NCBI RefSeq assembly: GCF_003316845.1 | Contig: NZ_QMIK01000003.1 | Location: 124,001 to 188,000 of the forward strand | Length of the DNA: 64,000 nucleotides | DNA from: Cognataquiflexum aquatile | Lineage (GTDB): Bacteria; Bacteroidota; Bacteroidia; Cytophagales; Cyclobacteriaceae | Direction: 5' to 3' | Part shown: positions 9,282 through 17,318 of the stretch, in pieces | Layout of the letters: the number at the start of each line of letters is the position of its first letter | Numbering within the stretch: the stretch's first letter is position 1 | Notes under the pieces: generated by a model | Told to the model about the DNA's origin: nothing | What the model saw: only the letters and a program-made list of their open reading frames with translations | Database searches by the model: none | Program-made: the position numbers and the translations under genes

Positions 9282-9563
9282 ATTGGAAAAATATTCTTCA
9301 TACTGCTTTCATTACTTCCTTTCCGGGCAATGGCCCAATAGGAGGATTTAGACATCAAAATAGAGGAAGCCATGAACCTCTCCGAATCCGGAGAACATCT
9401 CGATGCTTATGCCATTCTGTCTGATATCATCCAAAGGAAAACCCATTTTGCTGAAGCGTATTATTTCAGGGGAATTGTCAGTGATAGGGCAGGGGACAAA
9501 AGAGGAGCTTTGACGGATTATAACATCCTGCTAGAATTGAATCAGGGGTTAGCATCTAATTAA
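9282..9563 (+). pseudogene. Decayed TPR-repeat secreted protein
   Basis: From 9372 an open frame encodes about 60 residues with a TPR-type helix pair (AYYFRGIVSDRAGDKRGALTDY). The same frame upstream, 9282-9338, reads as a good signal peptide ending FRAMAQ, but a TAG at 9339-9341 falls exactly after the expected cleavage site, and the codon where a start would be expected is ATT. The protein also ends after roughly one repeat. I read this as a remnant of an exported TPR protein that lost its start and gained a nonsense codon. A short gene using ATG 9372 cannot be excluded but would lack an export signal. Confidence 0.6.
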
Positions 9564-9607
9564 AAGCCAAAAAGTCAGAAGGGAAACCTTATGACTTTTT
9601 TGCTTTT
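9562..9607 (+). terminator. Intrinsic terminator after the TPR remnant
   Basis: Left arm 9562-9577 and right arm 9592-9607 form a 16-bp stem with one mismatch and a 14-nt loop, and the right arm is rich in T. The stem may serve both the remnant and the convergent large gene ending at 9667. Confidence 0.65.
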
Positions 9608-9666
9608 AATTCCATTTTATGGTTGGATTTTCTTTGACGGATCCACCAAGCTAAATTCAGTTAAAC

Positions 9667-12600
9667 CTATTTTTTAATGAATTTAAAAACTCTTTGGTAT
9701 CCATCAGAATTTACAAAGAGAACATAACTTGCCTGTTTCAGCCCAATTCTTGAAATGTCTATTGTAAATTTCCCTTCATTGGTTTGAATTTCTTGGTCAA
9801 ATAGCTTTAAACCCTTCATATCGAAGATATTTACCTGAATCAAATCATATTTGAAATCCGATAATTCTATATGTATGACATCGTCGACAGGATTGGGGTA
9901 AAGTTTGGTTCCCAGTGGAGAGTCACTTGTTGGTTCAACCGCATTGTCCAAAATAGCCGAAATTTCTACCTCGACCGTGTCTTGCGACACATCGCCTTCG
10001 TCCAACATCCTAAAGGCAATGGTTTGATTTGGTAATTTGGACACCTCAGTTGCGGTTAAAGCCCTGTTGTACAATCGGATTTCATCCAATGCACCGCTCC
10101 ATGGATTAGCACCTTTTCTTGCTCCGATTTGTAGTTCGGAGGTATTTGTTTTGATGGTGGTGGCAGAATAGGTCTTTGAAATATCCTGAACTCCGTTAAA
10201 ATATATGGTGGACTTGGTACCGTCAAATGTAGCGGTTACATGAAGCCAGGTTTTTCCATCACCCGGGTAACTTTTATTGGAGATCAGACTATAAGTCGAA
10301 CCATTGCTTTCTCTATTGAACCTGAATTCAACTTTTCCTGATTTTAAGGTCAACAATTCATAACCGTCAGTTCCTCCCTTGGCAATAATCTGCCTTCCCA
10401 ATTTGTCAGCTGGCCTAATCCAAGCACTGATTGTAACTTGTTTTGAAATATTGATGGTTGAGTTATGTAGAACTCCACCATATTGGACTATGGATTTGTT
10501 AAGTAATAGTGCTAAGCTGCTTTTCCCTGTAATCCAAGTCCAGTTTGAAGTAGAGGATTTCTGTGCATTATTTCCATTTCCGGAGTGGTCAATTAGTGTG
10601 CTTCCACTGCCCTCATCCATTTTCCAATAGCCTACCAAGCTGTTTGTTGTAAAGGACCTTACTTGAGACCAATCTGAAGTGCCTTTTTGGTTAACTGCGG
10701 CAACTCTCCAATAATATATGACGTTGTTCAATAGCTTTGGAGTTTTGAAGGATGTCGCAGTAATTCCTGATACATTTGACACAAAAGAAGAAAAAGCAGA
10801 GCTAGTAGATACTTGTATTTTGTAGGAACTGGCATGTTGTGTAATCTCCCAAGTTAAAGTCGGAGAAATGCTGATTTCCTTCGCTGAGTTTGCCGGAGCT
10901 GTAAGTATTGGCGCAGCCGGGATAGGGACTCCCCCCGTCACCAAAGTATTAATCTCTACATCTGAAAGCACTCTATTATAGAGTTTTACTTCATCCAAAT
11001 CTCCTACCCATCTGTTTATAGATGACCTTGCCCCGATTTGCAGTTCTGTTGTATTTGTTTTTATCGTTGTTGGAGCATAGGTTGCGGAATTATCGAGAAC
11101 ACCATTAATGAAGATTTGGGATTTTGTGCCATTAAATGTAGCGGCCACATGCATCCACGTAGTCCCATCGGTAGGGTAGTTTTGAATGGAATATAATCGG
11201 TATGCACTACCGGAACTTTCTCTGTTGAGCCTAAACTCTATTTTTCCCGTATCCCAAACACCAAGCTCATACCCATCAGGTCCACCTTTGCAAAGGATTC
11301 TTTTACTTGATAATCCCGAGGTCCTTATCCATGCCGTAATGGTTATGGCATTTGTCATGTTCAGACTAGAGTTACTTGGAACGGTGGCAAACCTGTTAGA
11401 ATATCCATTTAAGTTGAGCGCCAGACCATCTTTTCCCTGAACCCAGACTACACCTGAACTTGTATTCATAATAGTTGCATTGTTTCCGTTCCCAGAACTG
11501 TCAACCAGTTTTGATCCGCTCCCTTCATTCATTTTCCAATGTCCAACCAAGCCGTTTTCTGTAACATTTCCGGAAACTGTCCAATAGAACGTTCTAGACT
11601 CTTGATTGGGAACAGGGCTATTGGAGTCTTTTACAGTGACGGTAACCAGATATGGACTATTTGCCTGTGCCGCGGATTCAATTGTTCCATAAATCCTTCC
11701 GTTTACATCCTCAATTGTTACACCTAGGGGAAGATTAACGGCACTATAGAATAATTGTCCTACGCCTCCTGTTGCGGTAAAAAATAAATTTCCGTCGAGG
11801 ACATCACCTGCTTTATTTAATTGATTTTGAATTGTACTAGTAACGACAATGGGAGCAGATATCTTGGTATCAATGATTTCAATGGCATTTACCAGAGGAT
11901 TTTCTGTTTTTTTGACAAATTCAATATTCAAAATTCCATCCGAAACCTTAACCTGCATTTTTTCCATCCCTCCTTTTTGATGTCCAAATTTTGCTGCCAA
12001 ATCGACATTGGTAAGTACAGTAGTTCCTTCCGCTTTTACATCAAACACCCTTGTTCCTGGGGTACTGGTTCCGGTGAATGAATTTCCCATATACAGATTG
12101 ACCTGGTAGTCACCGTTTGCTATCGGGATAGAATAGGTCATAACAGAGGCTCCGTTATTATATCTTTCGTTTTTGAATATGGATTCAAATGTAGTTTTGT
12201 CGATGTAATCAGGAATAGAGGAATGCTTGTTGGCATACAATAAATTCCCACTATAGTTTGCTCCATTTGTAATGGTATACCCATCTCCTGTGTATGAGCC
12301 GTTGAGTTCATTAGATTTCCAATTTGGAGCTCCGTTCAATCCCGCCACCGCAATCCCACCTGCATTAATTCTGAAAAGTATTTGTTGGGCGGCTATAACA
12401 TCTACTTTAAAAGTTTGCTCAACAAACAAGGAATATAAATCCGTTGCTCTGATTGTAATCGATCCGAAATTTGGCTGTGCGGGAAATGTTAAAGTCAAGA
12501 TTTTCCCTACTATGGATGCTCCTATATTGGAGTTTGTATTGCTTGAGACTGTAAAATTCAGATTTTCAATGCCATCACCATCATTGAAATATTCTCCAAG

Positions 12601-15429
12601 ATCAATTTGAATGGATTGTGATCCCACTTGTTTGGAAATATCAGGTAATGTTTTGACAACATATGGTTGACCTCCTACTACTCTAAAGAAATCATAAGTA
12701 GCCAAATATTCCACCCCCTGCGCACCAGAAGTCCCAATGATTCCAATAGCTAAAGGCTTGGTAATTTGCTGGACAGATTCCAAGACTTTACCTGTCAGGT
12801 TTTTTATGCCTAGGCTGATGATGTTCCGATTCCCAATTTTTACCATCGGTTCTACAGTTCCTTGAACAGGCCTGACTTTAAGAATGAAATCTATACTCTC
12901 TGAGCCTATTGGTCTATTGGCTGTGGATATAGCAAATGTCAAAGGAGCAGGATCGGGGACATTATTGATCTCTAAACCTGCCAAAATCTGTGTTTTTGTA
13001 AACACAAGTTTAAAAAAGTTACTTTGGGTACCTTCACCCATCTGAATCCCGATTTCCCCATTATGGGTGACATCGTAGAACAATTGAGGCCCCGCCAGAC
13101 TTAAAAGCCTTCCTGTAATCAAAAACTCGCCGGTTTCATTGCCCACATTTACCCCAAACTGAAATCCTTTATCCTGGTTATTTGCCGTTCCGTTTGCAGT
13201 TCCGCCGGTGATTGCCAGTTGAACTGCGCCTGCTGCACCGCCAAGTATGTCATTTGGCAGAGGACCACCACCGGGTATATCTATCCAGTTCAGCCAATTT
13301 GGTTTGCCTGCACTGTTATTCATTAGTCCTGTAAACCCTAATCCCGAATATCCAAAAGGACGGTTTAATTCATCTGTCTTATCAGAAAACAATTCATTAT
13401 CAATGGGAAGGTTGGTTGGGTTTCCCAATTGAAATGGATCTAATGCGTCCGATAGTCCATCGCCATCATCATCCAAATCGTTCGAGTCAGAGACAAAATC
13501 TCCGTCAAAGTCATTAGGTTTTGAAGCAGCGGAACAATAATCTGTTCCATTGTCAAATTCATCCTGATTTGAAAAACCATCACTATCATAATCTGCAATG
13601 GGGTCAAAATCCGGATTGGACTGAAGAATGCAATTTGTTGAACTCAAGGGTGTTAAAATATGAATCCTATTATCAAAAGTGGTGACCCAGATTGTGCCGG
13701 GGAAAATTTCAGTATCTCCATTTGAGGTAATTCCTAATGCATTTCCGGAATTTAGATTCCATTTATTTGACTCTAACTGCTTCAATGTGCCATCAGCATT
13801 TAAAGAAATCAGGTGAATTGTACCATTACTCTTTCCTGCGATTAATGCTCCTTTGAGTACCCCGTTAAAATTGGATGCTTTATATTCTGCAATTCCGTTT
13901 GTGTTTATTGGGAAAATTGTGACCAGCTGTTTTTGTGGCCCATTAGGATTTACAAGATCTGGAGACCGAAAATCAGATTCGTTAGGATTCGCCATTGATT
14001 TGGGTACCGGAGGCCAGTTAACGGGAAGGGAATTTGCTGCATAGGCATCAAAACCGGTTTGTCCGGGAGCCACCGGTGTGAGAATTGAATTACGAAAAAC
14101 TTCGTTTGGCGTGTACAATGGTGTTAGACTCGTCCAATTGGCATCATCACCCAATGATCTTGTAAAAAGCCCTGACCCTCCGGGATTAAATGGAAATGTA
14201 GTGCCTGGAATATAGGGATTCCCAGGATTTGCCCTTAATGGATTGGGATGGCCTCCATAAAAAGAACCAAATGTATAATTACTGATGTCAGAAGTAATCA
14301 TCATTAAATGGTCTTTGTTGGATACATACTCTCCACTAGCCGAAGGGTTTGTTGAGTTGTTTCCAGGTTCTGTGCTTAGATATTTATTAGTAACTGTAAC
14401 TGCATTTCCTTCATTTTCAGGTAAACCACCCCAGTTGGTGTTGGGGCCATTTTCTGTTACATATACTTTTCCGCTTTGCGTAACGACAAGATCATAGGTG
14501 TTCCGATATCCACCCGAAAAAATCTGTACCGGACCACCGGACACGATCATTCCCATATTTAGGCCATCATTTCCCCCAAATGGATCTCCGACATCAATTC
14601 CATTATACCCTGATTGGTTTGGATTGTAGATTCCATTGGCATTTGGTCTTGAAGGATCATCTAAAGTTGGGATATCATATTTAAATTTCCTGCCAGACAG
14701 GGGATCATTTTTGAGAGTTAACGCTTCAATCGCATTAAGGTCTATACTCAATACCGCTGCGGATAGCGCGTATTCTCCCAAGTAAGCAAAATTCAGACTA
14801 GGAGATCCGGCATTGGTGTGTCCACCGCTTGTGACCAAAAGATATGGTTTCCCATTAATGACCGTATACTCAAGACCATTTGGAGAATGGTTTTCCTCTG
14901 ATCGAGGTAATCCTCTGACAAGATCCACTATATCCCAAGTGCTTCCCGTCCATGTCAGCCTTGAAATTATTCCCGAATTGGTATCTAGTGCCTTATCCCC
15001 TGATGGTCCGCCCCATTTTGGATCACTTGAAGAAATGTATATAATCGGATTGCTCGTTGTACCTACTACAGTAATACCTGTTGATTGGCGATTGCTTCTA
15101 CCATCTTTTGCCCTAGCACCAATGTCATCATGGTTAGGAATGTTTTGGATGTCTAGAAGGGTTTCGGCAGCAGTGACCTTATATTCGTTGGCAATGGTTT
15201 TTTGTATCGTATAGATTTTAATCTGGCCATTCAATTGAGCGAGATATAGCCTTCCGTCGGGGCCAAATTTCAGTGAGGTTCCTTTGGCAGGTTGTGTAAA
15301 GCCATTCAGCTGTAAGGTATCTAAACCAAAACTGATTGCTTGGCAGAAAATTTCTTGGCTGAATGCCATGAAAATGATAAGCGCGACAAAACTTTTCATT
15401 CTGAATAAGGAGAATCTAGAGGTACTCAT
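9667..15429 (-). CDS. Giant secreted mosaic protein: beta-propeller, malectin, two LamG domains, T9SS tail
   Basis: 1920 residues. After a signal peptide ending IFCQ comes a region of about 570 residues resembling glucose/sorbosone-dehydrogenase beta-propellers (LKFGPDGRLYLAQLNGQI). Next is a Ca-binding Asp-rich thrombospondin-3-like stretch (about 620-665), a region with a cadherin/Ig-like fold, a malectin-like carbohydrate-binding domain (about 1110-1280), an Ig-like domain, a LamG domain, an FN3-like domain and a second LamG. A C-terminal T9SS type A sorting domain (LYPNPVDD, then a final KFIKK) ends the protein. The LamG copies share MNEGSGS/MDEGSGS and the motif LYNR, so they are an internal duplication. 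It is probably secreted to the cell surface and carbohydrate-binding; the substrate is unknown. A second ATG at 15399 would also give a signal peptide. Confidence 0.85.
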   Translation of the reverse strand: MSTSRFSLFRMKSFVALIIFMAFSQEIFCQAISFGLDTLQLNGFTQPAKGTSLKFGPDGRLYLAQLNGQIKIYTIQKTIANEYKVTAAETLLDIQNIPNHDDIGARAKDGRSNRQSTGITVVGTTSNPIIYISSSDPKWGGPSGDKALDTNSGIISRLTWTGSTWDIVDLVRGLPRSEENHSPNGLEYTVINGKPYLLVTSGGHTNAGSPSLNFAYLGEYALSAAVLSIDLNAIEALTLKNDPLSGRKFKYDIPTLDDPSRPNANGIYNPNQSGYNGIDVGDPFGGNDGLNMGMIVSGGPVQIFSGGYRNTYDLVVTQSGKVYVTENGPNTNWGGLPENEGNAVTVTNKYLSTEPGNNSTNPSASGEYVSNKDHLMMITSDISNYTFGSFYGGHPNPLRANPGNPYIPGTTFPFNPGGSGLFTRSLGDDANWTSLTPLYTPNEVFRNSILTPVAPGQTGFDAYAANSLPVNWPPVPKSMANPNESDFRSPDLVNPNGPQKQLVTIFPINTNGIAEYKASNFNGVLKGALIAGKSNGTIHLISLNADGTLKQLESNKWNLNSGNALGITSNGDTEIFPGTIWVTTFDNRIHILTPLSSTNCILQSNPDFDPIADYDSDGFSNQDEFDNGTDYCSAASKPNDFDGDFVSDSNDLDDDGDGLSDALDPFQLGNPTNLPIDNELFSDKTDELNRPFGYSGLGFTGLMNNSAGKPNWLNWIDIPGGGPLPNDILGGAAGAVQLAITGGTANGTANNQDKGFQFGVNVGNETGEFLITGRLLSLAGPQLFYDVTHNGEIGIQMGEGTQSNFFKLVFTKTQILAGLEINNVPDPAPLTFAISTANRPIGSESIDFILKVRPVQGTVEPMVKIGNRNIISLGIKNLTGKVLESVQQITKPLAIGIIGTSGAQGVEYLATYDFFRVVGGQPYVVKTLPDISKQVGSQSIQIDLGEYFNDGDGIENLNFTVSSNTNSNIGASIVGKILTLTFPAQPNFGSITIRATDLYSLFVEQTFKVDVIAAQQILFRINAGGIAVAGLNGAPNWKSNELNGSYTGDGYTITNGANYSGNLLYANKHSSIPDYIDKTTFESIFKNERYNNGASVMTYSIPIANGDYQVNLYMGNSFTGTSTPGTRVFDVKAEGTTVLTNVDLAAKFGHQKGGMEKMQVKVSDGILNIEFVKKTENPLVNAIEIIDTKISAPIVVTSTIQNQLNKAGDVLDGNLFFTATGGVGQLFYSAVNLPLGVTIEDVNGRIYGTIESAAQANSPYLVTVTVKDSNSPVPNQESRTFYWTVSGNVTENGLVGHWKMNEGSGSKLVDSSGNGNNATIMNTSSGVVWVQGKDGLALNLNGYSNRFATVPSNSSLNMTNAITITAWIRTSGLSSKRILCKGGPDGYELGVWDTGKIEFRLNRESSGSAYRLYSIQNYPTDGTTWMHVAATFNGTKSQIFINGVLDNSATYAPTTIKTNTTELQIGARSSINRWVGDLDEVKLYNRVLSDVEINTLVTGGVPIPAAPILTAPANSAKEISISPTLTWEITQHASSYKIQVSTSSAFSSFVSNVSGITATSFKTPKLLNNVIYYWRVAAVNQKGTSDWSQVRSFTTNSLVGYWKMDEGSGSTLIDHSGNGNNAQKSSTSNWTWITGKSSLALLLNKSIVQYGGVLHNSTINISKQVTISAWIRPADKLGRQIIAKGGTDGYELLTLKSGKVEFRFNRESNGSTYSLISNKSYPGDGKTWLHVTATFDGTKSTIYFNGVQDISKTYSATTIKTNTSELQIGARKGANPWSGALDEIRLYNRALTATEVSKLPNQTIAFRMLDEGDVSQDTVEVEISAILDNAVEPTSDSPLGTKLYPNPVDDVIHIELSDFKYDLIQVNIFDMKGLKLFDQEIQTNEGKFTIDISRIGLKQASYVLFVNSDGYQRVFKFIKK

Positions 15430-15757
15430 ATTTGGCCTGGTTTTTAAAGAATTAAAATAAAAAATTAAAAAAACTGTAGAGTTAAGTTGAGGCGCTTAGT
15501 TAGGTTTAATGAAGAGTCTGAATTTTTATAATTATACTAATGAATATATAAATAAATGCTTTGAATACAAAAAAAATGATCCTGTATAGAATAAAAATTA
15601 TTTCAAACCAAAAAATTCATGATAGATGTCAGGAAAAAGTACGGGATAAAAAATAAGTTTCCAAAGAAATCTAAATTTTCAAAAATCGTGGACTGTAAAT
15701 GGTTTTAAATGGGTATTTATTTTCTCTTTTGTTTAATGGGAAAGGTATTTAAAAACA
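15430..15757. other. AT-rich upstream region of the giant secreted protein gene
   Basis: A spacer of about 330 bp between the giant gene and trx, both on the minus strand. It contains the 24-bp motif at 15672-15695 that recurs upstream of susC. No gene, RNA or clear terminator is visible. Confidence 0.5.
15672..15695 (-). promoter_or_regulatory. Conserved motif shared with the susC upstream region
   Basis: On the minus strand the core is CAGTCCACGATTTTTGAAAA. It differs from 51874-51896 by one indel and one substitution over 23-24 bp. It lies about 245 bp upstream of the giant gene's start. A promoter or operator role is inferred only from recurrence and position. Confidence 0.4.
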
Positions 15758-16066
15758 TCACCCTGTAAACCCCTTCATCGCCTGCAGCAATTCCCGTTTG
15801 GTCATGATTCCTCCCTTTCTCCAAAGTATTTTCCCACGCTTGAAAAGGATGTAATGGGGGATGGACCTTACTCCAAACTGTAAACTTGCCTGGGGGTTAT
15901 TTTCTACATTCAGTTTATACAGTTTGATTTTTCCCGCAAGTTCCTGGATCACTTCCTCCAAAACAGGATTCATTGTCTGGCAGGGGCCACACCAATCAGC
16001 ATAAAAATCAACCAATACGGCTTCTTCCGATTGTTGGATTACCTCCTTAAACTTCTTTTTTGCCAT
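15758..16066 (-). CDS. trx: Thioredoxin family protein
   Basis: 102 residues with a thioredoxin fold and the redox motif WCGPC (Cys26 and Cys29, approximately), within VLVDFYADWCGPC. There is no signal peptide, so it acts in the cytoplasm as a dithiol reductant. The cis-proline loop reads SIPHYILF where classic thioredoxins have TIPT, which suggests an altered partner range. A -7-like box lies at 16086-16093. A terminator at 16161-16182 separates it from the bamA operon, so it is an independent unit. Confidence 0.9.
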   Translation of the reverse strand: MAKKKFKEVIQQSEEAVLVDFYADWCGPCQTMNPVLEEVIQELAGKIKLYKLNVENNPQASLQFGVRSIPHYILFKRGKILWRKGGIMTKRELLQAMKGFTG

Positions 16067-16085
16067 GACTCAGGTTGTTTTGGTG

Positions 16086-16093
16086 CAAATTTA
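16086..16093 (-). promoter_or_regulatory. Putative -7 box of thioredoxin gene
   Basis: Reads TAAATTTG on the minus strand, matching TAnnTTTG, 19 bp upstream of the trx ATG. The -33 element is not at the standard spacing. Confidence 0.4.
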
Positions 16094-16150
16094 GAGGGTT
16101 AATGGATGAACTTTTGTTACCAAAATCACCAAGCCCACCAATGAGATATC

Positions 16151-16182
16151 AAAGCAAAAAGCCTGTCTCTTTGGAAACAGGC
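16151..16182 (-). terminator. Terminator of the bamA-ompH operon
   Basis: On the minus strand GCCTGTTTC (16182-16174) pairs with GAGACAGGC (16169-16161) around a four-base loop, with one wobble, followed by a T-run. It lies 26 bp past the second ompH stop codon. Confidence 0.82.
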
Positions 16183-16208
16183 CTTTGATTTTTAAATTTT
16201 TGGCGATA

Positions 16209-16763
16209 TTATTTTATTGCCGGAGCGGCGGGTGTCTTAGGCAATTCAATTCCTAATTTGGCCAAAACCAATTCGGTGAATTTGTCTTCGTCTCTGGTGT
16301 AAAGCAAGATCGGTGACTGACCTGCAGACTCAGAGAATACGTGAGAATAGTTGTTCTCTGCTGCTACTGCATTGATCGCATTGAAGACTTTTTGCTGAAC
16401 GGGCGCAAGAAGTTCCTGAAGTTTGTTTTGGTAGGAAACCTGTGCGTCTTGCTCATACTTCTGAACATCTTGTTGCAGTTTTTGCAATTCCTGCTCTTTT
16501 GCTGATCTGGCATCCTCAGTCATAGTGGGGGCTGCCTGTTGGTAAGCCTGCACTTTTTTCTGAAAATCCTGGGCTTTTGTCTGGATATTGGTTTGAAGCT
16601 GGGCCTGATAGTCTTGGACATCAGCAGCTATTTGTTCCATCTCCGGCATAAGGTCCATCAGTAATTCAACATTGGTATAGCCGATCTTTAATTCCTGGGC
16701 CTGGGCTACGAATCCTACGCAAAAGAGTGCTATTGCGGAAAGGACGACTTTAATTTTCATCAT
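16209..16763 (-). CDS. OmpH/Skp-family periplasmic chaperone (second copy)
   Basis: 184 residues: a signal peptide ending QAQ, the start of the mature chain (LKIGYTNVELLMDLMPE), then a long Gln/Ala-rich coiled coil and a C-terminal segment. This is the layout of Skp, which holds unfolded outer-membrane proteins in the periplasm for BamA. It is the last gene of the bamA operon, 18 bp after the first ompH copy. The two copies share the same architecture but differ clearly in sequence, so they are an old duplication, as is common in Bacteroidota. The tail is rich in Pro and Ala. Confidence 0.9.
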   Translation of the reverse strand: MMKIKVVLSAIALFCVGFVAQAQELKIGYTNVELLMDLMPEMEQIAADVQDYQAQLQTNIQTKAQDFQKKVQAYQQAAPTMTEDARSAKEQELQKLQQDVQKYEQDAQVSYQNKLQELLAPVQQKVFNAINAVAAENNYSHVFSESAGQSPILLYTRDEDKFTELVLAKLGIELPKTPAAPAIK

Positions 16764-16781
16764 TTTCGTTATTGATTTAAT

Positions 16782-17318
16782 TTATTTGTTTTCTATTCCT
16801 AATTCTTCTAATACAAATTCTGAGTAATCGTGCCTGGGATCTGTGTAAATCATCAGAGGACCTGCCGCTTTGTCAAACAGAATAACCAAACTGTTTCTCT
16901 TGCAAACCCTGTCTATGGCATCATAGATTTTAGATTGCAGAGGCTGTAGCAATTCAGACTGTTTTTGGTAGTACTGTCCGTTGATCCCAAAAACCCTGTT
17001 GTTGAAAGCTACCGCTTCCTTTTCTTTTTCTTTGATCGATACCAAACGTTCTTGGTACATTTCTTCTGTTAGTAGGACTTCCTCTGCTTTCAGGTTTGCA
17101 TACATGGTTTTAATTCCCTGTTCCAAATCCTGTGCCTCTTTTTTCCACTGATTGCTAATAGATGTTAATTCATCCTGGACAAGTTTGTAATCTGGATGTT
17201 TGTTCAGGATATATTCTGAATCGATATATCCGAATTTTTGGGCATTCGCAGACGAGACAAATAGGGTCAGTCCAAATAGCGTGCACAAAATTAATAATAT
17301 AATCGGTCTTTTCACCAT
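16782..17318 (-). CDS. OmpH/Skp-family periplasmic chaperone (first copy)
   Basis: 178 residues: a signal peptide ending ANA, then QKFGYIDSEYILNKHPDY, an opening typical of OmpH/Skp, followed by a coiled coil with many Glu and Lys and a C-terminal beta segment. Its ATG overlaps the bamA stop codon by one base (TAATG), so translation is probably coupled to bamA. It is expected to chaperone outer-membrane proteins toward the BamA pore. Confidence 0.92.
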   Translation of the reverse strand: MVKRPIILLILCTLFGLTLFVSSANAQKFGYIDSEYILNKHPDYKLVQDELTSISNQWKKEAQDLEQGIKTMYANLKAEEVLLTEEMYQERLVSIKEKEKEAVAFNNRVFGINGQYYQKQSELLQPLQSKIYDAIDRVCKRNSLVILFDKAAGPLMIYTDPRHDYSEFVLEELGIENK

